The notes: generated from the sequence alone by a model not told the origin. DNA of 15,783 nucleotides from an uncultured Eubacteriales bacterium (GCA_900547295.1 URGK01000063.1:1-15783), one strand, 5' to 3'; counted from the stretch's first letter, positions 7,767 to 15,395 are shown. Numbers and translations: made by a program.

Positions 7767-8094
7767 GGCTTCAGGAGGAGATTATGAGGACGCTGTCCAG
7801 AGAATCCGGAATGAAGACATGCTCAAAAAATTCGTAATGAAATATGCAGCGGATCCTTCATATTCAAATCTTACAGCGGCTGTTGCGGACAAAGACTGGG
7901 AAACTGCTTTCAGATCTGTTCATACTATCAAGGGTATTGCGCAGAATCTGGGTTTTGACAGACTTCAGGCTGCGGCAGAGCTTCTTACGGAAGACCTGCG
8001 CGGACCGTCAGAGCTGTCATCCGAAAAATTACTCGAGGATGTGAGCGTCTGTCACGCTGAGATTATAGATGCGATTAAGGCTCTTGAGGATTAG
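7744..8094 (+). CDS. Stand-alone Hpt phosphotransfer protein
   Basis: A 116-residue all-helical protein with the Hpt signature HTIKGIAQNLGF; His60 is the expected phospho-carrier and Lys63-Gly64 the usual partners. The length fits a single Hpt domain. It should carry phosphate between the receiver of the hybrid kinase and the receiver of the HD-GYP protein. ATG 7744 follows AAAGGA and overlaps the previous gene by 23 nt in a different frame. A nearer-looking ATG at 7763 with AAAGGAG is in a frame that stops within about 25 codons, so it is not the start. A terminator follows at 8142. Confidence 0.9.
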   Translation: MNLKEFYEASGGDYEDAVQRIRNEDMLKKFVMKYAADPSYSNLTAAVADKDWETAFRSVHTIKGIAQNLGFDRLQAAAELLTEDLRGPSELSSEKLLEDVSVCHAEIIDAIKALED

Positions 8095-8141
8095 GAATAT
8101 AAACTCACCGGTTCAGAGGTGAGAGCTTAAACAGATATATG

Positions 8142-8172
8142 AACGCCCTGATGTGAAGTCGGGGTGTTTTTT
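8142..8172 (+). terminator. Terminator of the signalling locus
   Basis: AACGCCCTGA (8142-8151) pairs with TCGGGGTGTT (8159-8168), a 10-bp stem with two wobbles and a 7-nt loop, ending in six T (8167-8172). A separate small hairpin, CTCACC/GGTGAG (8104-8123), lies just before it without a T run. Confidence 0.8.
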
Positions 8173-8187
8173 AATAAGGTTTTTACG

Positions 8188-8216
8188 TTGACAGGTGACA
8201 GCCTGTCACATATAAT
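8188..8216 (+). promoter_or_regulatory. TetR/RND promoter with operator in the spacer
   Basis: TTGACA (8188-8193) and TATAAT (8211-8216) are perfect consensus, 17 nt apart. The spacer contains GTGACAG (8195-8201) and CTGTCAC (8203-8209), a perfect 7-bp inverted repeat around one base. A repressor bound here would occlude both boxes. The adjacent TetR protein is the natural candidate. Confidence 0.85.
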
Positions 8217-8249
8217 ATAAATACTGATTTCGGAGACAGGAGAATAGAC

Positions 8250-8858
8250 ATGCCAAGCAGCAGATTTTTCAAACTTCCGGATGAAAAACGCAGCAAGATA
8301 CTTAGAGCGGTGCATTCCGAGCTTGCAGAGTTTCCGGTTGATGAGCTTTCAATCAACAGAATAATACACAGTGCCGGTATTTCAAGAGGCAGTTTCTATC
8401 AGTATTTTGAGGATAAGGACGATTTGCTGGAGTATGTTTTTTCTGATTTCAGAAATTCTATGACACAGGAGATAAAAGCCAGTATAGAGCGAAATCAGGG
8501 CGATATGTTCGAGGTGGGTATGGATATACTCAAAAAAATAGTTGCGATGGGCAGCCGGGAGGAAAACCGCAGGATTTTTGTCAATGTATTTTTGTATGTC
8601 AAGGTTGCGCAGAGCAGTCTTGAGCGGGTGATTGCAGATGAAGAAGCGCTGGTGAACGGATTTGTAAGATACATCGACAGAAGCAGGCTTAAATTCACTT
8701 CTGATGAGGAAGTCAGAGAGCTTATGAAGCTGGGGCTTGCACTGTTTAAGGACAGTATATGCAGATGTTTTGCGGATATAGATAATGCTTCTGAGATTAT
8801 GGATAATTTCAGGAAACGGGTTGAAATTATAAAGTACGGGGCATGGAAACAGAGTTAA
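8250..8858 (+). CDS. TetR/AcrR-family repressor, probable regulator of the RND pump
   Basis: A 202-residue one-component regulator. The N-terminal helix-turn-helix lies at about 12-60, with the family core INRIIHSAGISRGSFYQYFE followed by DKDDLLEYVF. The remainder is helical and variable, as expected for a ligand-binding and dimerisation domain. AGGAG (8238-8242) precedes ATG 8250. The gene is first in a two-gene operon, 16 nt before the transporter gene, and its promoter carries a near-ideal inverted repeat. I infer autoregulation and control of the pump, relieved by a hydrophobic or toxic ligand. Inducer unknown. Confidence 0.9.
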   Translation: MPSSRFFKLPDEKRSKILRAVHSELAEFPVDELSINRIIHSAGISRGSFYQYFEDKDDLLEYVFSDFRNSMTQEIKASIERNQGDMFEVGMDILKKIVAMGSREENRRIFVNVFLYVKVAQSSLERVIADEEALVNGFVRYIDRSRLKFTSDEEVRELMKLGLALFKDSICRCFADIDNASEIMDNFRKRVEIIKYGAWKQS

Positions 8859-8874
8859 AGGAGAAATAAGGCTT

Positions 8875-11800
8875 ATGTCAAAATTCAGTGTTAAAAAACA
8901 GATGACAATATTTGTGGCGGTAATCCTTGTGGTAGTGCTTGGAGCAGTATCGTTTATGAAAATGACACCTGACCTTATGCCTAACATTGATATGCCGTAT
9001 GTAATCGTTATAACTACATATCCGGGCGCTACACCTGAGGAGGTTGAGGAAACGATTTCAAAACCTATGGAAAAAAGTCTTTCAACCCTTGAAAATATCG
9101 AAACAGTGCAGTCGATATCAAACGCCAATTATTCGATGGTGGTGCTGGAGTTTAACAAGAAAGTCAATATGGATACGGTGTCTGTTGACATACTTCAAAA
9201 CGTCAACCTCATATCTTACTCGTGGGACGATACCGTAGGCTCACCTACGATTATGAAGATAAATCCGTCGATGATACCTGTAAGTGTGGCGGCTGTCAGC
9301 ATGGAGGGAAGCTCGCAGGAAGAGCTTTCAAGATTTGTTGAGGATGAGCTTATGAACAGGCTTGAGGGAACAGCAGGCGTTGCCAGCATAGACTCCTCAG
9401 GGATGCTCAAATCCGATATAAGTGTGAATATAAGTCAGGATAAAATAGATAAGATAAACAATAAAATACTTGCCTCTGTAAACAGCGAGCTTGCGGATGC
9501 GAGCAGCAAGCTGCAGTCAGGCAGGAAGCAGGTTGCAAAGGCTCAGGCGGAGCTTAACCAGAAAAAAGAAGAGTTTACGGCAGGTAAGGATGCGGCATAT
9601 GACGAGCTTTCGGAGGCGGCTGCCTCCCTTGATGCAGCTCAGGCGCAGGCAAGCGCTTTTGCAACCCAGATAAATATACTGGAGGGTACCAAGCAGGCTC
9701 TTGAAGCGCAGCTTGCTTCAGGACTTTTAGATGAAACTCAGACTCAGCAGATGAAGTCACAGCTTGCGGATGTCAATTCCCAGCTGGCGGTTCTGAACAA
9801 GAGCAGCAAAGAGGCGGAGGGCACAGTTGAGCAGCTCAAAAAAGCATACAGGCAGGCGGAGAGAGGCTCCTATACGGCTATTGAAAAATTCCAGAGTGCA
9901 GGCTCTCAGCTTGACAGCGCTCAGAGCGCAATAGACAGCTCCAAATCCCGGCTTGACAGCGCGCTTTTACAGCTTAATTCTTCAAGAGATGCAGCTCTTG
10001 CCAAGGCTGATATAGGTGAGGCTCTTACCGTGGATACGGTTTCCCAGCTTCTCAGTGCTCAGAATTTCTCAATGCCTGCAGGTTATGTGGCGCTTGGTGA
10101 AACTAAATATCTTGTAAGCGTGGGCGATAAGATAGATTCACTCAAAGAGATAAAGAATATAGTGCTGTATGATACAGGGGTTGATTCGGTGGGAACTGTA
10201 TGTGTAGGTGATGTTGCAGATGTATTCAAGTCTGACAATGGCGACAGCATATATGCTAAAATAAACGGAAATGACGGAGTGCTTCTGTCGTTTTCAAAGC
10301 AGTCAAACCATGCAACTGCCGATGTATGCGACAATATAGCAGATAAATTTGCAGAGCTTGAAGCAGAGTATGGCGGACTTAAATTTACATCAATGATGGA
10401 TCAGGGCGAATACATCAGCCTTATCATCAGATCAATAATGCAGAGTCTGCTGCTTGGTGCGGTGTTTGCAGTTCTTATACTGCTGCTGTTTTTAAGACAC
10501 ATAAAATCGACACTGATTACAGTATTCTCTATACCTGTAAGTATCATATTTGCAATAGTTCTTATGTACTTCTCGGGTATATCGCTTAATATGATATCGC
10601 TTTCGGGGCTTGCGGTTGCAGTAGGAATGCTGGTGGATAACTCAATAGTTGTAATCGAAAACACCTTGAGGCTGCGGCGCGAGGGCGTGCCGCCTGCAAA
10701 AGCGGCCATTGCCGGAGCCAAACAGGTTGGAGGAGCGATAACAGCTTCTACAATTACAACTGTATGTGTATTTGTCCCTATAATATTTACAGACGGAATA
10801 ACAAGAGATCTGTTCTCGGATATGGCTCTTACTATAGGGTACTCACTGTTTGCCAGCCTTATAGTTGCAATGACACTTGTTCCTGCAATGTCCGCAAACC
10901 TGCTGGCAGGACCTGTGCCTGAGGAAAAGGCAGGCTTTAAGGGTTTCCTGAGAAGATATACCGGAGTTTTAAAATGGTCATTGAAGCACAGAGTGCTTGT
11001 ACTGATATGCGCGTTGCTGCTGCTTGTATTCAGTGTTGCAGCGGTTGTAGTAAAGAGCTTTACGTTTGTACCTGATATGACCTCACCGCAGATGCAGGTG
11101 AATATACAGATGCCTGAGGGCACAGAGCTTGAGGAAACCATAGCTGCCGCCGATGAGGTTATGGACAGAGTGCTTGAGATAGATGAAGTTCAGGACGCAG
11201 GAGCGCTGCTTTCAAACGGCAGTTCTTTCGGTATGTCCTTTACAGACGATGAAACGCCTACATCGATTATGATGTATGTGCTGCTTGATGAGAATATGAA
11301 GCGCACAAGTCAGGAGGTAGCAGACGAGATTAACAGCAAATGCGCTGATATTGACGGAGAGGTTGAGGCTCTCGGCGGTTCATCCATGATGACTTCATAT
11401 ATGGACTCTATGGGCGGCTCAGGCGTATCTGTAAATGTGTTCTGTGACGATACGGATAAGCTTCAGCAGGCTGCTGCTGACATTGCGGATATCATAAGTG
11501 ATACAGAGGGCATTGTAAATGTTGAAAACGGCATAGAGGATGCAGACCCTGAAATACATTTCACAGTGGATAAGAAAAAGGCTATGAAGTACAATCTGAC
11601 GGTTGCGCAGGTATATCAGGAAATAGCAAAGGCTCTGTCAGATGAAAAAACAGCAACCTCTGTTAAATGGCAGGGAGATGACTACGATGTCATAGTCGAG
11701 GGCGCGAACGCTTCGGAGCTTACACCGAAATTCATCAAAAACTATAAGTTTAAGGTGCAGGACAGTGACGGCAATGAAAAAACAGTGAAACTCAAGGATA

Positions 11801-12540
11801 TTGCAGAGGTTGAAGACAAGACCACAATGCACTCGATAAACAGAATGAATCAGGAAACCTATCTGACAGTTAAGGGTGAAATTGATGAAAACCATAATGT
11901 TACTCTGACTACAGATGAGGTTATGAAGAATATCGATGAGAAATATGACTGCCCTGAAGATGTGACATATGAGTCAAGCGGACTTTCCGAAACAATATAT
12001 GATGCGATGAAAGATCTGGTACTTATGATGCTTCTCGGTATAATTATGATATATCTTGTAATGGTAGCGCAGTTCCAGTCGCTGAAATCACCGTTTATAA
12101 TTATGTTTACAATTCCGCTGGCATTTACAGGCGGCCTGCTGGCGCTGCTTGTAACGGGCAAGGAGATAAGTATTATCGCTATGATTGGTTTTGTAATGCT
12201 TGCAGGTATAATTGTAAATAACGGTATTGTGCTGGTGGACTATATCAATCAGCTGAGAGCAAAAGGCACTGCTAAGAGAGAGGCTATCATTGAGGCAGGC
12301 AGGACGAGAATGAGGCCTGTGCTTATGACAAGCCTTACCACTGTGCTGGGGCTTTCGGTAATGGCGGCAGGCAAGACCGCGGGAACCGATATGATGCAGC
12401 CTGTGGCTCTTGTATGCATAGGCGGTCTTATCTATGCGACAGCGCTTACGCTGATAGTTGTGCCTGTACTGTATGACCTCTTCAACGGAGAAAAATACAA
12501 GGCAAGAAAAGAAGAGGATCTTGATATAAGCGGAATATAG
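8875..12540 (+). CDS. RND-superfamily efflux transporter with coiled-coil insert
   Basis: A 1221-residue membrane protein of the AcrB/SwrC-like RND group, longer than the usual 1000-1050. TM1 lies at about 12-30; the first porter region begins PDLMPNIDMPYV and YPGATPEEVEETISKP, as in AcrB-type pumps. Residues about 198-378 form an alanine-, glutamine- and lysine-rich coiled coil placed where AcrB has its TolC-docking subdomain. TM2-6 follow, with GMLVDNSIVVIEN (Asp588, Asn589). The second half repeats the fold, with GIIVNNGIVLVDYINQ (Asn1115, Asn1116) where AcrB has its relay lysine. No membrane-fusion or outer-membrane partner gene is present, fitting a monoderm cell. Drug, lipid or peptide export is likely; the substrate is unknown. 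AAAGGAG lies 11 nt before the ATG. It is co-transcribed with the TetR gene. Confidence 0.92.
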   Translation: MSKFSVKKQMTIFVAVILVVVLGAVSFMKMTPDLMPNIDMPYVIVITTYPGATPEEVEETISKPMEKSLSTLENIETVQSISNANYSMVVLEFNKKVNMDTVSVDILQNVNLISYSWDDTVGSPTIMKINPSMIPVSVAAVSMEGSSQEELSRFVEDELMNRLEGTAGVASIDSSGMLKSDISVNISQDKIDKINNKILASVNSELADASSKLQSGRKQVAKAQAELNQKKEEFTAGKDAAYDELSEAAASLDAAQAQASAFATQINILEGTKQALEAQLASGLLDETQTQQMKSQLADVNSQLAVLNKSSKEAEGTVEQLKKAYRQAERGSYTAIEKFQSAGSQLDSAQSAIDSSKSRLDSALLQLNSSRDAALAKADIGEALTVDTVSQLLSAQNFSMPAGYVALGETKYLVSVGDKIDSLKEIKNIVLYDTGVDSVGTVCVGDVADVFKSDNGDSIYAKINGNDGVLLSFSKQSNHATADVCDNIADKFAELEAEYGGLKFTSMMDQGEYISLIIRSIMQSLLLGAVFAVLILLLFLRHIKSTLITVFSIPVSIIFAIVLMYFSGISLNMISLSGLAVAVGMLVDNSIVVIENTLRLRREGVPPAKAAIAGAKQVGGAITASTITTVCVFVPIIFTDGITRDLFSDMALTIGYSLFASLIVAMTLVPAMSANLLAGPVPEEKAGFKGFLRRYTGVLKWSLKHRVLVLICALLLLVFSVAAVVVKSFTFVPDMTSPQMQVNIQMPEGTELEETIAAADEVMDRVLEIDEVQDAGALLSNGSSFGMSFTDDETPTSIMMYVLLDENMKRTSQEVADEINSKCADIDGEVEALGGSSMMTSYMDSMGGSGVSVNVFCDDTDKLQQAAADIADIISDTEGIVNVENGIEDADPEIHFTVDKKKAMKYNLTVAQVYQEIAKALSDEKTATSVKWQGDDYDVIVEGANASELTPKFIKNYKFKVQDSDGNEKTVKLKDIAEVEDKTTMHSINRMNQETYLTVKGEIDENHNVTLTTDEVMKNIDEKYDCPEDVTYESSGLSETIYDAMKDLVLMMLLGIIMIYLVMVAQFQSLKSPFIIMFTIPLAFTGGLLALLVTGKEISIIAMIGFVMLAGIIVNNGIVLVDYINQLRAKGTAKREAIIEAGRTRMRPVLMTSLTTVLGLSVMAAGKTAGTDMMQPVALVCIGGLIYATALTLIVVPVLYDLFNGEKYKARKEEDLDISGI

Positions 12541-12560
12541 AATAAATATGAATATGCAGG

Positions 12561-12594
12561 AGAGCAGGACGTGTGGTGCGGACCTGTTCTTTTT
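12561..12594 (+). terminator. Terminator of the TetR/RND operon
   Basis: AGAGCAGG (12561-12568) pairs with CCTGTTCT (12583-12590), 8 bp with one wobble and a 14-nt loop, then TTTTT. Confidence 0.65.
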
Positions 12595-12611
12595 GTAAAT
12601 ATGTGAAATTG

Positions 12612-12669
12612 ATATAAAGTAGATATTGACATAATATAAAGTAATTAATAAAATATATATTATTAATTA
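12612..12669 (+). promoter_or_regulatory. DeoR-type gene promoter with direct and inverted repeats
   Basis: TTGACA (12626-12631) and TAAAAT (12649-12654) are 17 nt apart. ATATAAAGTA occurs twice (12612-12621 and 12634-12643), 22 nt apart or about two helical turns, on either side of the -35 box. A perfect 9-bp inverted repeat, TAATTAATA (12642-12650) and TATTAATTA (12661-12669), spans the -10 box and start site. Either set could be the regulator's own operator; the AT-richness makes chance repeats more likely. Confidence 0.6.
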
Positions 12670-12685
12670 TTACAGGTGAACACAT

Positions 12686-13438
12686 ATGAGAAAAGAAAGA
12701 CTTTCAGCTATAGAAGAATATATCAATGCCAACGGATTTGTCACTATGGACAGAATATGTGAGCAGTTTGGAATTGCGCTGCCTACAGTCCGCAAGGATA
12801 TAGCGGAGCTTGTAAGCGCGGGACAGATAGAAAAGGTATACGGCGGTGTCAAGCCTATCGACAGAGACAAAAGAAATATGCATATGTTTGAAATCCGCAA
12901 ATCTGTCAATACAGAGAAGAAGCATATTGTTGCAGGCAAGGCGGCAGAGCTTATCAATGATAATGACATTATATACATAGATTCCGGAACCACTGTAGGC
13001 GGAATTATAGACTGCATCGGGGATAAGCATGTTACCGTTATAACCTGCAATCTGGCTGCGGTGCTTGCTGCCGCTAACTATGACAATATAGAGGTGTATG
13101 CTCTAGGAGGCAAGCTCAACAAGGAGATATTTGCGATAGAGAATATGTTCCCGTTTGAGTTCCTGAAGAATTTTAATATAGATAAGGCGTTTATGGCGTC
13201 TACGGGATACAGCATCGAGGGCGGCATTGCGCAGGATTCACCAAGCGAGTGTGATATCAAGAGATTTATACTCAGCATTTCCACAGAGGTTTATCTTACA
13301 ATAGACAGCAGCAAGATTGGCAGGAAGGCTCTGGTTAAATATGCAGAGGCGGATGAGATACGCAATATAATTACAGACGATGATATTCCTGAAAAGTACA
13401 TAGAATATTTCAGGGAAAGAAATCTTAATATATTATAA
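12686..13438 (+). CDS. DeoR/GlpR-family transcriptional regulator
   Basis: A 250-residue repressor-type protein of normal family length. The N-terminal winged helix (residues 1-57) reads RKERLSAIEEYI, then VTMDRICEQFGIALPTVRKDIAELVSAGQIEKVYGGV, the usual DeoR pattern. The C-terminal sensor domain has the phospho-sugar-binding motif YIDSGTT (residues 97-103), VITCN and ALGGKLN. Such proteins respond to sugar phosphates and usually sit beside the sugar genes they control; none are here, so the target is remote or lost. AGGTGA precedes ATG 12686. The promoter carries repeats suggesting autoregulation. No clear terminator follows; an AT-only inverted repeat (13441-13448 with 13465-13472) lies after the stop. 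Confidence 0.9.
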   Translation: MRKERLSAIEEYINANGFVTMDRICEQFGIALPTVRKDIAELVSAGQIEKVYGGVKPIDRDKRNMHMFEIRKSVNTEKKHIVAGKAAELINDNDIIYIDSGTTVGGIIDCIGDKHVTVITCNLAAVLAAANYDNIEVYALGGKLNKEIFAIENMFPFEFLKNFNIDKAFMASTGYSIEGGIAQDSPSECDIKRFILSISTEVYLTIDSSKIGRKALVKYAEADEIRNIITDDDIPEKYIEYFRERNLNIL

Positions 13439-13476
13439 AAATTATATATATTTCATATTAAATTTATATAATGTTG

Positions 13477-13505
13477 TTGACAAACAGAAATTTAAGAGTT
13501 ATACT
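13477..13505 (+). promoter_or_regulatory. Promoter of the candidate small RNA
   Basis: TTGACA (13477-13482) and TATACT (13500-13505) are 17 nt apart, predicting a start near 13512. No ribosome site or credible gene follows before the tandem terminators, so the product is probably RNA. Confidence 0.75.
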
Positions 13506-13511
13506 TACACA

Positions 13512-13673
13512 GTAAACAGACCAACTTTACAGTCTGGGGTTATTGGGTTCTCCTTTGTATATATTTACATAGAACTTATAAAGCCATTGTAAACGATAGT
13601 AATTCCAGACTGCCATTTCAGATTATAATTGTTACAGAGAGAGCTGACTGACCACAGCTCTCTCGATTTTTTT
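13512..13673 (+). ncRNA. Candidate structured small RNA of about 160 nt, family unknown
   Basis: The segment lies between a consensus promoter and a strong terminator. CAGTCTGGGGTTATT (13530-13544) pairs throughout with AGTAATTCCAGACTG (13598-13612), giving a 15-bp closing stem with three G-T wobbles. Inside it, GTTCT/AGAAC (13547-13551, 13571-13575) and TGTA/TACA form a second hairpin. At the 5' end, CAGAC (13517-13521) can pair with GTCTG (13532-13536), the same bases used in the long stem, so two exclusive folds exist. GTAAA/TTTAC (13512-13516, 13526-13530) is a further option. I could not match it by eye to 6S RNA, SRP RNA, T-box or the common riboswitches. It is either a free-standing small RNA or an attenuated leader of the gene at 13759. 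Confidence 0.55.
13637..13673 (+). terminator. Strong terminator ending the small RNA
   Basis: GAGAGAGCTG (13637-13646) pairs perfectly with CAGCTCTCTC (13655-13664) over an 8-nt loop, then seven T (13667-13673). Confidence 0.9.
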
Positions 13674-13701
13674 GGTGCATTCTTCTGAAATGCACCTTTT
13701 T
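13674..13701 (+). terminator. Second terminator hairpin immediately after the first
   Basis: GGTGCATT (13674-13681) pairs perfectly with AATGCACC (13689-13696), followed by five T. It abuts the first terminator and is related in sequence to the hairpin at 15396-15424. Confidence 0.75.
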
Positions 13702-13715
13702 AAGTACATTTGTTG

Positions 13716-13724
13716 TGATATTAT
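13716..13724 (+). promoter_or_regulatory. Extended -10 promoter of the 528-residue protein gene
   Basis: TGA followed by TATTAT (13719-13724) forms an extended -10 (TG-N-TATTAT). No consensus -35 is visible at the expected place, which is normal for this class. The start would fall near 13731, leaving a 28-nt leader before ATG 13759. Confidence 0.45.
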
Positions 13725-13758
13725 GTAATTGCTTCAGAGAAAGTTTAAGGAGGAGCAT

Positions 13759-15345
13759 ATGGAATACAGAATATATACTGAAAAGATCAGAGAGCAGCTT
13801 GAAAAAATGAGTGAGGCAGATAAAACAGAATGGATATATTCACAGGCAAGAACTGCTGATGAAGATAACCGGCAGAGCTTTCTTGACAGTCTGGCAGGCA
13901 ATATAAGAACGGAAATGGAGCTTACGCCGGAAGAGATAAACAGGTGGTGTGAAGCAGTTGAAAACGAGGAAATATATTTTGAGAGAGAATGGGAAGAGGA
14001 TCAGGACAGCCTGTTTTCATGGGATCCTGACTATGTTGAGTATTATACGGATGAATACGGGATTAAAAATTTCCTTGCAAAGGCTCTTGATACCTGCAGG
14101 CAGCTTATAAGCCTCAGGAAATACAGTACTGCATATCCGCTGCTTGCAAGGCTTGCCGCACTTGAATTCTGTATCTGTGATGAGTTCCCGGAATATATGA
14201 CGCTTGCAGCACTCGAGAAAAACGGCGCTGTCAGAATTGACTTCAGAGAACTTATGAAAGCTCTGCTGTATTCGTGCTATCAGAGCTGCGATGGCAGAGA
14301 GCGTATAGACAGGATATACAGTCATATCAGCGAATACAATGATATTAATATAACCGGTATTCTTTCATACGGACCTGAGGAGCTGCAGGGGACAGATGAG
14401 TTTATGACAGAGTGGAGAAGCTTTCTTATGAACCGTAAAGACGAGGCAGCATGCGGGCTGCTGAAGGAAGCATGTATGTATATAGGAGGAGAAGAGCTGC
14501 TTTTTGAAACGGCAGGTAAGAAAGCCGGCGATTTTCCTGAGCTTTACGCCGATTACTGCAGAATGATGTATGACAGCGGGCAGTATGACAGATGTATAGA
14601 GGCGGCAAAAGAAGCCATAAGCCGCATAGAAAGCAGCAGTCCTGTCTGCAGCACTGTATCTGATCTTGCAATAAAAGCAGGTGAGGACAGACCGCACCTT
14701 ATAAAGAATTTCTGTTTGTCCGCATTCTGCGGCCGGCCCGATATGTTTAATCTGCTGAGATTGTTTGCGGCCGGCGACAGTGAAACACTGAAGCAGGCGC
14801 TTGCGGTAATAAAAAGCATGGAACAGGGAAGATTAAAATGGATGTTCCGATTTATGACAGGCGAGTATGAAGAGGTTATCAGGCACTGTATGAGCAGGCA
14901 GGACGATTCAGAAATGAAAGATGATATAATATATCTGCTGTTTATTGCTCTTAAAGAAGACAAAGCAGCTAAGACGGCAGCAGAAAAAGCAGTGATTGAC
15001 GAAATTATGCACAGAAGCGGTTTTGCCAGGAGTGAGAGAAATCAGTATTACAGAATGATGTCTGCATGGAGAAAGAATTTCAAAATATCAGAGGATAAGA
15101 TAGCGGAATATATCAGCCGGCTGAAGGATGAAACTGACAGATATGTGGATATGACAGTCGGAGGAGGGCACAGAGAAAGCTATGACAGGGCGGCTTTGCG
15201 CGTAGTTATGCTGGGTGAAGTGCTGGAGGATAACGGTATGGAAAACGGTCTTTCGGAAATAATCGAAGGATACAGAAAAACGTATTGGAGGAAGCATGCT
15301 TTTACAGGTGAGCTTTCAGAAGCTGCGAAAAAGTCTGAGGTATAA
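13759..15345 (+). CDS. Uncharacterised 528-residue helical-repeat protein
   Basis: I do not recognise a named family. The protein is soluble (no signal peptide or membrane helix) and acidic, with many predicted amphipathic helices. Several helix pairs look TPR-like or solenoid-like: KALDTCRQLISLRKYSTAYPLLARLAAL, read in pieces at about residues 107-134, and YDSGQYDRCIEAAKEAISR near the middle. The N-terminus is rich in charged residues with EEDQDSLFSWDPDYVEYY. No catalytic motif stands out, so a scaffold or protein-interaction role is a guess. ATG 13759 follows the very strong site AAGGAGGAG (13748-13756); an in-frame TTG at 13729 would place that site inside the coding frame and is rejected. 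It appears monocistronic. Confidence 0.8.
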   Translation: MEYRIYTEKIREQLEKMSEADKTEWIYSQARTADEDNRQSFLDSLAGNIRTEMELTPEEINRWCEAVENEEIYFEREWEEDQDSLFSWDPDYVEYYTDEYGIKNFLAKALDTCRQLISLRKYSTAYPLLARLAALEFCICDEFPEYMTLAALEKNGAVRIDFRELMKALLYSCYQSCDGRERIDRIYSHISEYNDINITGILSYGPEELQGTDEFMTEWRSFLMNRKDEAACGLLKEACMYIGGEELLFETAGKKAGDFPELYADYCRMMYDSGQYDRCIEAAKEAISRIESSSPVCSTVSDLAIKAGEDRPHLIKNFCLSAFCGRPDMFNLLRLFAAGDSETLKQALAVIKSMEQGRLKWMFRFMTGEYEEVIRHCMSRQDDSEMKDDIIYLLFIALKEDKAAKTAAEKAVIDEIMHRSGFARSERNQYYRMMSAWRKNFKISEDKIAEYISRLKDETDRYVDMTVGGGHRESYDRAALRVVMLGEVLEDNGMENGLSEIIEGYRKTYWRKHAFTGELSEAAKKSEV

Positions 15346-15395
15346 TATCCGGACAGCGGAAGGTAATAAATAATACATATTAAAAATCGGGAATT

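Larger units (their letters stand above)
13674..13735 (+). repeat. Hairpin-plus-tail element, copy A
   Basis: The hairpin GGTGCATT...AATGCACC and its tail (CACCTTTTTAAGT, then ACATTTGTTGTGATATT and TTGC) align with 15398-15460 downstream. In the 21-base ungapped tail block from AAGT, 14 positions are identical and most differences are transitions. The tail here includes the likely promoter of the next gene. Confidence 0.4.

Noticed and set aside
8382..9128. 248-residue minus-strand open frame
   Set aside because: It lies antisense across the TetR gene and the start of the RND gene, both with clear family motifs and ribosome sites; its translation shows no recognisable motif.
10401..11141. 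246-residue minus-strand open frame
   Set aside because: Fully antisense to conserved membrane segments of the RND transporter; serine- and threonine-rich mirror of its codons, no ribosome site or motif.
13512..13673. 6S RNA, SRP RNA or T-box leader
   Set aside because: The 5' and 3' ends do not pair as in 6S RNA, the GGAAG-type SRP core is missing, and there is no T-box core sequence.
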